Positions 1-11,200 of a DNA stretch of 64,000 nucleotides are shown piece by piece (the stretch's first letter is position 1; each line of letters opens with the position of its first letter). The notes below the pieces were generated by a model that saw only the letters and a program-made list of their open reading frames with translations, was not told where the DNA came from and searched no databases. The stretch is taken from positions 32,944 to 96,943 of the forward strand of contig JAKCWW010000680.1 of the NCBI GenBank assembly GCA_026260175.1, in the 5' to 3' direction. The translations under genes were made by a program, and so were the position numbers. The DNA is from Reticulitermes lucifugus. Taxonomy: Eukaryota; Arthropoda; Insecta; Blattodea; Rhinotermitidae.

Positions 1-2359
1 CCCAGGGAAGTATCTCCCGCTGTATAGGTTTGCTGCATAGAAGGGTGCGTGGGCCCCGTATTCGGTTGGGAATGACGGTAATGAGGAAAGACTGCGAGCA
101 AGCGAACACAGGTTGCTCAGCCAATAACAACTCGTGTATTGCTGGGGCAATGAAACCAGTAAGGTTATGATTTGTAGGACATCTAACGAGCACTGGCGAA
201 AACGAAGTGCTCAGAGATTTGAAAAGATACCACTTACTAATAGTAACTGTGGATGGGTGATAATACTAAAATGACGGTAAGAGAAACGGATTCTTAAAGT
301 TGACGTGGCTAGTGACAAGTTCCAGTGGAAAACTTTTGTGACGACTGTTATGAGCTGTTGTGTCATAGCAGCAGAGGGTCTGATTGGTTGAATAACAACG
401 ATATGCTGAAGGAAAAGTTATATTGCGGGCCGTTCTGTAGTCGCGCCCACAGGAACTGAAGCTTGCGGTAAAATGTAAGCTTGCCACCAGACGGGGTCTA
501 GGAGGCGGGGCCCAAGCACCACTCCGTAACAGATTAGGTCTTCCCTCATCCTTATTGCCTAGTGCATTGCGTCTTAGTTGGGAGTGAAAGGAAATTGAAA
601 ACAGCGAGAAAAGTTCAGGTTCACTCCTGTATAAGTAAATTGTTAGGCCTATTTCTGTAAGGTCTGTTTGTTGTTGCCGCTTTAGCCTGTAGAATAACGT
701 ACCTGTGACTGTGTGTATCTGTCAACAATTGTGGCCGCGACCATAGTGCCTGAAGGCCAGATGCTGTCCTACCCCATCCCATTCCAGCGTACTAATTGGT
801 CACTTACTGTGTAGTTTGGCGACCCTGAATAGTAAACCATTGTTTACCCGCTCGTACTCGGCCTGCGGATGGAGTGTTCCTCGTCTTACGTATAGTGTTT
901 CTCTGAAACGCTAAACTCGACACCCAGTGCAGAGATGTTGGCGCAAGTGGCTCCCAACTCGATTTAGAATTGTCAAACAAGAAAGGAACGCTGCAAACAG
1001 GCAATGTGTAGTACTGAGGCGATGAGGTGAAGTTATTTATTGGTCCTTTTTGTAATTGTTTGGGGCGTGGCCTAGAGTAAAAGATGGAGTGTGCGTATGA
1101 ATGTGTTCCCGCGCGACCGCCCTGTCATCTGTCTCCTTAAAAGCTTCTGTTTGTTGTATTTTCATAATTTAGTGGAAGGATGTTTCATGTACGTTACACT
1201 TTCATACAACGGAATCCCAAATTACCTCTTTTTTGTTCCGATTAATGCAGGTACTTGACAGGTCTGTTCACTATACAAAAAATTACAGGTGGAAAATGAA
1301 TTCTACACTGTTTCTGAGCATGTGTAACTTTCGATTACCTTTCCCTTTTCCTTCCTTTCTTTCACCCCCTTTTACTTCTCACTTTCTATTTCTGTATTTA
1401 GTCGTTCATTAATTATTCTGCACACGTTTGTTCTACGATTGTCCGTGTTCTTTCCTTATTTAAACACGAATATTCCTTCTCAGATAGATGTCATGGAGTA
1501 AGGTAGGTAACAAAATTATATTGATAAAAAACTGTACATCATACCATTTTCTGTTGGCTGTTTTTATTTGCGTTACACTCCGTTTGTTGGAGGCAATTCT
1601 GTATTTGTTTTCGCGCTGTTCTGATTACCGGAGACATTTTCCGATAAAGGTCGGTTTCTATACAATCCAGGTTTTATTTGATACAAGTTTTATTGTAGTA
1701 AACATTTCCAAATTCAGATATGGCATTAATACTGCAGTGGTCGAATAGTCGACACGGTGTTACAGAAATGTCCGTTCCCTATCGATTATACTATCCTGCA
1801 GCAGAAGCTCATCCTCGCAAAAAGTTGAGCGCAGCTACCATATATGTGTTCGTCATGTGCGTGTGGCGTATTAATTGTAGTATTCATGAAAGAAAATACT
1901 CTCCAAACCCATTCCTTACTACGTATTTCATATTCCTCTTTGGTCATAATGTTGATGTTCTGGTGATGTAAATCCTTTACTGGGGGCGTGTTATGTGCGC
2001 GCAAACAGTGAAGTTATAACGCCTGTGTAAAATATATTCTTGGACGATTCGTCTTTAATGAGTTAAGGCCTATTTTGTTTTGGAAGGAGAGGGGTAAAGA
2101 ATAAAGTGCAAATCCGTCTACTGCAAAGTGTTCATTTAGAACTCCATTCCAGCGTTATGTATTACTAATTTGGCGACAACAGATTACAAAAAAAAACGCG
2201 TACAGTGATGGATGTCCTTATGCTTCCATACAGCGCCCTGCGCGTCGCATTGGGATTTCGCACACGCGAAAAGAAATTACAGGCGTGTTGCCTATTGACA
2301 TGCATCCGTTTTTGTAGTACCGCTATATCATTAACTGCAGCAGCACACACATTGCTTCT
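1..2359. other. unassigned left flank
   Basis: No supported gene. The first ~1.1 kb is richer in GC and CpG than the rest of the window (e.g. around 480-530 and 720-960) and could be a promoter region, possibly of the golgin gene, but no exon with a recognisable golgin start was found. Confidence 0.4.
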
Positions 2360-2729
2360 TAAGATGGCCCGTTAATTAAAAGTCTAACCTGTTGAAGTCG
2401 GATGATATTGTGGGCCGTGCAATTGACCCGCCACGTCCTACCCATCCTTACAGTAACAGCGATCGTAAAATGAGGGGAAGCATCATCGTACATGAACCAG
2501 GTGGACACTCTTATCTGCAGTAGGACATCGTCTAACAGCTGTGGATGGGTGGTGTGTGGAAGGTCACGGTAAGCTGCCCCTTTCAGCCTATGCTGGAAAA
2601 CATGAGGACCCATCAGTATATCTCCAGTTATGTCCACCCACACATTTATTGAAAATCGTTGGTGGCGACGGAATGATTGCACATGGATTGTCGTCTACCC
2701 ACGAATGTTGATTGTGGAAGTTCATGATA

Positions 2730-3419
2730 CGGGTAGCCCTCGATTTACGCCGGGGATGCTTTCCTGGACGAACCGGCGTAATCGGAATCGGCGTAAATTG
2801 CAACGATTTTATAATGTAAATCAATGGGAAGTCAATGACATGCGTTCCCGGCACCCAAACATTGNNNNNNNNNNNNNNNNNNNNNNNNNNNNNNNNNNNN
2901 NNNNNNNNNNNNNNNNNNNNNNNNNNNNNNNNNNNNNNNNNNNNNNNNNNNNNNNNNNNNNNNNNNNNNNNNNNNNNNNNNNNNNNNNNNNNNNNNNNNN
3001 NNNNNNNNACGTTTTTTAAAGAAAGCATGCGGTGTGGACTGTCGTGATTTCTTCTTTCTTTCTATCAAAATGTCATGATAAGGCCTCGTGGATGCCATAA
3101 CGCTCCTCTTCGCTGTACACTTCGCTCCCAGTCGTGGTCAATCTCGCAGAGCTCATCAGTGAGTTTATCTATGTCTGAGAGGATGCGCTGGAGATGCTTC
3201 TCTTCATTTCACGTAGAGGAAGTTCTTCCTCTTATTCCTCCTCTTCCTCTTACATCAGCGATGTAAGAATTACGATTTAGTGTAAGAAGCAGTACGAGAA
3301 AAATTGTAAAACGTTATAAATAATAGTAAAATATATTTTTTCACTTTTTGACCTGGTTTCAAAATCGGCGTTATTCTGAATCGGCCCAAATTGGACCGGC
3401 GCAAATCGAGGGCTACCTG
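2730..3419. mobile_element. pogo/Tigger-like element with TA target duplication
   Basis: Imperfect terminal inverted repeats: left C-G-G-GTAGCCCTCGATTT (from 2730), right complementary AAATCGAGGGCTACC-T-G (to 3419); flanking TA at 2728-2729 and 3420-3421. The C(A/G)GGTAGCCCTCG start resembles Tigger ends. The interior has a 144-base assembly gap and no complete transposase. Removing the element with one TA restores a continuous frame in the transposase pseudogene around it. Confidence 0.85.
2865..3008. other. assembly gap (144 N)
   Basis: Run of N inside the pogo-like element; open frames crossing it are meaningless. Confidence 1.
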
Positions 3420-3830
3420 TACCATCACGAGTAGGCAGAAATTCTGTCACGTCCATCTGGGTCAGAAAAAGAGGAGGAGGAAAACTACCTGCACGTTGCT
3501 CGAGGAGTCACTGAGTGGAGAACTCCACTCTTTCTGGGTACTCTTGGCCTGGTTCTGGCACTCGTGGTTAGGTGGGAAGGGTTGGGCAGTTGCTCATGGA
3601 GGACCGCGGAAGACAGCCGAGTGGGCAACGTATTCGGAAACGGCGATCGTCCGCGTGGTGATGGCAAGATGTTCGGCAGCGTCATGCCGAATTGTCTTCC
3701 AGCTCTGGTGTTTGGGCTGCCCTTTGTGTTCCTCCTCAAACTGCCGCGAGCACAATTTTCCTCATTGCCTTTGGCGGCAGTCGGTGCTATAAAATGTCGA
3801 ATTCGACAACCGGGAAATTTGTCCCGGTAA

Positions 3831-4639
3831 AGACGACGTGCCGCAGCCTATCGTCGTTTGCACTACCAAACACGATGTGCGTATGGGTGATCGCCGCAAA
3901 TACGTATCTGCCGGCATAACTCAGAACAACACTGTCACATCACGTTGCATATTGAGCAGCACCATGTTTAAGCATGAGAGGGGAGGGTCTTGTGGAAGGA
4001 GCCCTGCAGTGCGGGTAAGGATACTGCACCTTTCGACCCTTCTCTTTTCAAATACGCTTCTAAGGTGCCATGTTTACATAGGGTCATTTGTTCGTTAATT
4101 TGTGCACAGAACACGCCTCTACAGTGGTACCATACATTTTAGAAATACTATATAGTTTTCTTTTAGTGTGTGTATGATCTCAGAGTAAACAGCTTTTATG
4201 TCGGTTTCATTTTTCTGTACATAATTTGAAGGTCGTGTATGTTTGGCCTGTCATTCGAAATTCCGTGTTTGTGTACCAGCTTCTTGTCTAAAGGGGTGCT
4301 CTTGAGATTCATGTGAATGAGACGTTACATAGTTCGTTAATACAGTCGAACATTTATAGTCACATATTCCACCATCATTTGCTGTATATGTCCAGTACCA
4401 AGTTTTGTTGAAATTGGAGTGGTTTCAGAGGTGGGACATGCTGTCTTCCATTATGTGTTCATTTTATGCAAAAGGTCTTGGTGAGGTCATAGTAACAGGT
4501 AAAGCTTTCCCATAACAAATCATGAAGGCTCAGAGGGGGAATGGAATGTCGGGCGTCCATCGTTACTTTGACATTCGGCACAACTAGGACGGCAGAATTT
4601 CAGCTCTACGCGCCTGCGGCACTGTATCGCTAAGGAAGT
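3831..4639. other. unassigned sequence
   Basis: Mixed-composition DNA without a recognisable gene or repeat. Confidence 0.4.
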
Positions 4640-4830
4640 TCCTTGGTACTCATTTCTGTTAGAGGCTGAGTAGACCCCAGGGCTACTGAATGCGGACAGA
4701 AGTATAGGTCACTTGAAAGTTTCCAAGGACCGTACCGGAAATCGACCCCCGGAACCTCCCGTCTTGTGGCACAGTGCCACAGCCAACTGCACACGGCTGG
4801 CGGTGAGGTCATAGTGTTGGTGATTATTTG
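4640..4830 (-). repeat. tRNA-derived SINE-like unit
   Basis: On the - strand there is a box-A-like TTGGCTGTGGCAC followed by a box-B-like GGGTCGATTTCC, the layout of a tRNA-derived SINE head. The tail and target duplication were not identified. Confidence 0.45.
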
Positions 4831-5189
4831 TGCTAGTGTAATGACAACTGGGTGTACCCTGAGAAGCAATTTTCTGTACACAAGTTCAGAACTCATACTG
4901 CAAAATTAGTCGCACTACATGTAACTCTTGTACCTCCTATTTGATTAACAATTTGCCCTGTTATAAAGATGTAAAATGGAAGGTGCAGTAGATGTTAATG
5001 ACACCTGCTAGTTGTTTCCACAGTGTGTTCTGAGAAAAATTGTAAATTTTGGTTTGAGCTTTATGTAAAATAGGAGCTGTACGCAGCCAGTCAGTACGGA
5101 CTGGGAGAGACCACCTGCACTTTACAGATATGCTCACCATGAGCATGCTTCCATTACAGTGTTGATTTCAAATTACCATTCTTTTGCAG

Positions 5190-5274
5190 GACTCTCCTAC
5201 TTGGGAAAATGTGGCACTGCAGAACTTACAGATCCAGGATAAACAAGTCAGAACTAACGAAGTGGGACTTCAAG
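5190..5274 (+). CDS. TRIP11: TRIP11 exon (first visible)
   Basis: Acceptor TTTTGCAG ends at 5189 and donor GTAAAG follows at 5275. It reads [19 protein letters not shown] and continues; 28 codons plus one base, which joins the next exon to make GAT (Asp). The exon opens in phase 0 with no start codon, so at least one coding exon lies upstream. Confidence 0.85.
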
Positions 5275-8200
5275 GTAAAGATATTACTGAGCAGGCAACC
5301 TATATACAATAGCCTACACAAATTTTGCTATGTTGCCTGTTAAACTGTATTGTCCTGGCTCAGGACAGCCTCCAACAAGATGGCGCTTTATTTTGTATCA
5401 GGATACTTCTTGAACAGTTACTTGTGTGTCAGTTACAGAAGGGGTATGTTATAATGAAGATTCAATAGTCAGTTTTGTTAAGCCTCATTGATAAGGTAGA
5501 TACATGCTGTGCCAGTAATTGTAATTCTTATTTTGTGTATCATTTAGTAGAGTTTGATGATGAGTTCTGTTTTCATATTTGTCACTGTTTTACAAAACTT
5601 AACTTATTTGTTGGCAGTGTTTCTGTCTTAAATAAGCAGGATATGGGGATATAGAGGAATTACTTTATCTGACCCATATCATTGGTCACTTCCTGTTGCT
5701 ATTCTGATATTCTGTGAGTCAGGGTCTACGTGTGTTAGTTCAAGGTCCTGCAGTTAATATTAGGTTTTTACTCACCGTACATAAAGAAGGTGCTGGGAAG
5801 TTCTAGTCCAGTGTATTGTATTTTAATATTAGCTTTTTACTACCATATTTAAGAAGGTACTGAAAAAGTTTCCTTCAGCTTGCAGGCAAGCATCACATCT
5901 AACAAACACATTCATTGCACATCAGCTTCTGCTGTTGAAATTAAAGACATTGTATCCTGACTGATTTTTTTTTCTAGACCATTTTCAGTGCAAGCATTAC
6001 TACTATACACTTAATTCTTTAATGTGCCCTACAAGGAAAAATTTCACAGGTTCAGATCTGGCAAATAAGAAGGACCACAATCCCTACTTATTATTCAGTC
6101 ACAAAAAACGCTCTTTAAACAACACATAGATTTGCTGGCAGTGTGAACTGTTGCACTGTCTTGCTGGAAAAAGACATTGGTTCTCGCCATCAGACAGGTA
6201 TTCAAAAATGGTGTCAGAATGTAACAGCCTGGTATGAATTTATGGTCTCAGGTAAAAAAAGGGCTCAGTAACAGTAGTTTCACTCAAAGCAACCAGAGAT
6301 GTCAATGAAGAAACGAAAAATTTCATCAGAAAGTTACACAAATTAGCTACCAAATTCAAGGACATAAATGTAGTAAGTGCAGACTTATCAAGAAGTTACT
6401 TCACTTGACATGGTTTACACTTAAAGAACTCCAGCAAGGATGAAATAACCAATAGAGTAGTGGAAGCAATCAGATCAACCAAGGAGAAATCTACAGAAAT
6501 TATCCCACAAAGTCTAACATGGAAGGACAATCCTGTTACATCAACAAATGAATCACAAGTTAAAAAATCTTCACTGACAAATATAATAGACATTAAAAAT
6601 AAACAGCTCATCAGATTCAACAGCCAAAACGCCAAAGGAGAACTCCAGCACATAGATATCAAGATTTTTTGTGGATGTAACGATGAAATCCAAGGAAAGG
6701 GATATGAAATAAATTAAAGTGGTTTAAGTGTGAGTAGTGATGAAATAGTGGAAAAACTTAAAAAATTAGTGAACATAGATTAAGTGCAAGTAAATTAGTT
6801 GTAAGTAGTGAGAATATGGCTTTCAATTTTCAAAATAGAGTAACCAAAGATACATTCCAAAAAACCTTAACTATAATTAAAAAGTCACAACCAGTAAATG
6901 ATATAAAGCTCTTCAATGTTTACCATCAGAACATTAGAGGGTTAAGAGGGAAAATAAACGAACTGTTTAAGTCATCTATACCCGGCCTTCCCTCATATAT
7001 TATGCTTTATGGAGCACCATATGAATCTTTTGGAACTACAACAGACTTACATAGATTGTTATGAACTGGGTGCAAACTACTGTAGAACATTCTATGAAAA
7101 AGGAGGTGTGTGCACCTATATACATAAAAGCCTAAATTTTGTAAACATAGACTTTAAAAAATATTGCAAGGATAAAGATTTTGAGGTCTGCACTATAAAG
7201 CTTTACTTAAATTCTGAAAGAGTTTGTATAATTACAATATATAGAGCTCCATCTGGAAATTTTGATTTATTTATAACTAAACTAGACACAATACTTAGAA
7301 ATTTATATGTCTCAACACAAGAATATATTATTTGTGGTGCCATAAATATAAATTATCTCATTTACAGTGAAAGGAAAAGCCAATTAGAAGCTTTGTTGTG
7401 AACTTATAATCTAACAAGTATAGTAAATTTTCCCACTAGAATCCAAGGTAATTCTACTACAGGTATCGATAATATTTTTATTGATATTGCTAAAAGAGAC
7501 AGTTATTCAATATGTCTAATAATTAATGGATTGTCTGATCATGATGCACAATCCATAACATTTAACACAATAAATTTGAAACCACACACTAAACAGTTCA
7601 AAGTAATAAGGAAAATTAATAAATGTACAATAAATGATTTTCTAACTCAACTAAGTTATGAAACATGGGACTTAACCTTTTCTAGTGTTGATGTTAATAA
7701 AATGTTTAACTCCTTCTTAGATACCTACTTGAAGATCTTTTACTCCAGCCTTCCATTAAAAAAATTAAACCGTTAATAAAAGAAATGATTGGATTACTAT
7801 AGGAATAAAGACTTCTTGCAAACGTAAAAGAGAGCTTCATATAGTGTATAGGAACAGCAATAATACTGGCTTAAGAAACTATTACAAAAAATATGGTAAA
7901 CTTTTAACTACGGCTATTACGGAAGCTAAAAAACTTAAATGTTCAGTATTTCCACCATGTTCTGCACTTTATGTCTTCTGCACTGTCAGTAGTTCTTTGG
8001 TGTGTTTAATGTATAATGAAGTGGAATCAATACATTTTGTAACACTGTGACTGTAAAACTGTATATTGTGTGAAATGGAATTTCACAGAACGAAACTTTG
8101 TGGAACTTTTCTCTAGTGTATACTTCTTGCTTGGTATTGAGTCAGTTACCTTCCAGCTAACACTTGTGTTGAATATAACTTTCTGTTCAAATAATGTTGT

Positions 8201-11200
8201 TGACGTATGGAGGAAATGTGTACACTTGACCTGCTTTATTACATGACAAGGTAGAACTTGTACTGTGCTTAAATAATGCATCATTCTTTGGTTTCTTTCT
8301 GCAAGGAGACTCTGCTTTATGGTGATGTATACTGTCACTATATATTTTCCTAATAAGAATGACTGACCACTTTTAAAACCCAGGTTTGAAGGACATGTCA
8401 GTGAAGGTCACATAATCACTTTAATACCACTTATGAATAGCAACAAGGATATTGAACTAATCTTTAACAGGCAGTAACACTGATAACATACATTGTGTCT
8501 GGAAATGTCTTCTTGTGAAAACTATGTAACTTTTGTTAAAAGTAATTTTTGTCCAGAAGGGTTGACAAGGAAATGAGCTGAGATGAGATGTCTCTGGTGT
8601 GGTGGCCACTTGAAGAATGAGGAACTGGAAAGATAATAGTGATACAGATCACTCAATGATTAAATCAACAAATGCACTTTATTTCTTAAGCATGTCCACT
8701 AACCCTACATATGTTTCAGCTGCAATAGAGCCATCATCAGGGGTTCAAGGTCACGTTCACTTCAACTTTCACTAATCCATTTGGTATCACCACATATACA
8801 CCACAATGTATGTCAAGTTTCTCTTAGCGGTTAATAACACTCACTGTTTTCGTTTGTACAACCATACAATATCTTTTAAATGTCTTAGCGTAGGGTGTTT
8901 TCATCTTTGAGTTAAAAGCGTATATGATGTTAATACAATGTCATTAAAAGTTGTTAAAAATTATTAAAAATTGCTGGAAATTGGTTTGTATACAAGTAGT
9001 GTTGTCCGAGCCCTGTTTTTGTTGTTAGTGTCTTGTGGACCTATACCACTGTAGCGTTCCATTTCCAGTCCGTAACAACCATGAGGTAGGATAGCTGGCA
9101 ACTGGGCTAAGATTTGATCATTGTACTTCCTGAATTTGCATATAGTGTTACTACTTCCAGCCTAGTTTGTCTCAAGAAAAATAACAGTAGGAAGTGGCCT
9201 GTCATCCTATTTATGAGTCATGCTAAGATTTGATCATTGTACTTCCTGAATTTGTGTATAGTGTTACTACTTCCAACCTGGTTTGTCTCAAGAAAAAAAT
9301 ACAGTAGGAAGTGGCCTATCATCCTATTTATGAGTCATCCCAGCACTGAGGATTCAGATGGCAGTGTTCTGGGTTACAACACCATGTATTCGTGTGGGCA
9401 GTTAGGCACCAGCTGCCTACATCCTCAGGGTAGAAGTGACCATGTGTAAGATACACATTGTCATAGCCCAGAAGGCTACAGTCTAAACAAAGTATTGTTC
9501 TAACATTTGTGTTTAAAGACTGAATAAAATCGCAGTAAAATCCCAGTGGAGCATATGTAAAGTAAAACAGTTCGAGAAGCTTATAATTTTATTTGAACAC
9601 AGTGAATGGTGCGTCTTCTCCGCCTTGCTGTATCTTTGCTTGCTTATTGAAAATTAATTTATGATCTCGCAGCCATACTGCGGTTTATATGAATGGTAAG
9701 GATTTAGGTTTTAATTTAAAAACTGTAACACATTTTTGTCATTTCAGATGCATCTTCAGACGGTCCTGATGGCCTTCTGGCTGTACTGCAAAATGAAAAA
9801 CAAGAACTGGAAGAGAAATCACAACTTATGGTGGTCTTCAAGGAACGGCTTGAAAGCCTTAATGCTGAGAAAGAGCATGTGAGTTGAATTTATTATAGTT
9901 TATAGTAGTAAAATAAAAATTGAAGTTGATTTAATTTGGGGATTGTGTATGAAGAATTCCATGAGACATTGATATTTGTATGAGTAGCTTGCTTTGCACT
10001 GGTGCAAGATATACCCAAATTTCATGTCATGCTGGTTTGCTTAAACTGTGCCATGATCCGGAGTTTAGTTATCCTCTCGCTGTGGAGGCCTGGCCTCGAT
10101 TCCAGGCCAGTCTCAGCGGGATTTGTGGTGGACAAACTGGAAATGGGACAAGTTTTTTTTTCAGATTCTTTCCCTTGTCTTGTCACTGTCATTCCATCAG
10201 TGCTCCATACTCATTCAGTCATCTACCATTAATGCAACATAATCTTAAGAATATGACAGCATCGTTAAATAATGCACCAGCTTTACACAGTATAAATTTC
10301 CAGCAGTTATTTATTTTGTTTTTGGCCTCATTGTAGAGATCAAAAATAGCATAACGTCAGAGTTTCGTTGGTCAGTATGGTCCAAATATGAAAAACATTT
10401 GCTTCCTTTTATTCTTCTGTTACATTTTAAACACATACAAAACGAAACAGGTAAAGATAATTATATAACAAGGACCTTCATGTTTGAAAACATTACATAG
10501 TGTTGTTGGGGTAATTAAATTGAACAGACAGATCTTTTGGATGTGTAGCTTGGATAGGGGAAGCCAGGAATGTATACAGCACTTTGGTTTGAGAACTCAT
10601 GAAAGGGGTAACATACAAGACTCAGATGTAGATCATAAAGCAGCAGGTCAACATGAACTGAAGGAGGTGATTGAATATCAGATACATTGGAGTTGGGAGT
10701 TCCAGACCTTCTAAGATTCATAGAGGGTTAAGCTCAAGTCTAGATGTTTTTCATGATGTACATTGACTGTAAACATGAACATTATTTTTGATATTGTGCA
10801 TTGTCTTTAGATTTTTCAAACACAATATCTGGGGAACTGGATTTTTTTTCTTCTGCCAGAGGAAAGGATAGATTCCTACAGAGTTTGGGCTTTCTGGAAA
10901 GAACTGCTGCTGATCACTGGATCATTCAGTCTTCAAGCTAATAGTTTATTGCAGCAGTGGTTTTCCCCTACTGAACACTGACAATGCAAATATTGCATTA
11001 GCTTGTCCAAATATGTCTTTTTTCAGTATACAAACTAAAGCCTTTCTGTCATATTAAAATCAAATGTTGTCATAGTGTCCTTGTAGGCCATCATTGGCTG
11101 TATTATTATTGTCAGATTGTAATAGAAGTTGGAATGTATGGGCAGTTCTTTAGTAAAACTTAAAAATACCAAATTTCATTAAATTCTGTTGAACATTTCT

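Larger units (their letters stand above)
2360..3830 (-). pseudogene. Tc1/IS630-type transposase pseudogene, split by an insertion
   Basis: Read on the - strand from ~3830 down to ~2360. Recognisable pieces in order: a helix-turn-helix-like part near 3700-3560 (LAITTRTIA, HSAVFR), VLHEQLPNPSHLTT near 3600, PTRDG ending at 3422, MNFHNQHSWVDDNP (2727-2686), FSINVWVDITGDILMGPHV and a DDE-type stretch WFMYDDASPHF near 2480. This is the DDE transposase of Tc1/mariner-like insect elements. It has frameshifts and stops and is split by the pogo-like element at 2730-3419. Not functional. Confidence 0.8.
5275..9747 (+). other. TRIP11 intron with Tc1-like, LINE and hammerhead repeats
   Basis: 4.5 kb intron. 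It holds a Tc1-like remnant (5820-6250), a LINE fragment (6255-7955), a hammerhead-bearing repeat (8660-8985) and a 116-bp tandem duplication (9106-9337). Nothing was recognised in 5275-5810 and 7960-8655. Confidence 0.7.

Noticed and set aside
1488-1505. MSWSK at 1488 followed by GTAGGT as the missing golgin first exon
   Set aside because: Golgin starts often read MSW, and a donor-like site follows, but five codons without the Ser/Gly-rich amphipathic segment are not enough.
2588-3098. open frames crossing the 144-N gap
   Set aside because: Their length is produced by unknown bases; the flanks are transposon sequence.
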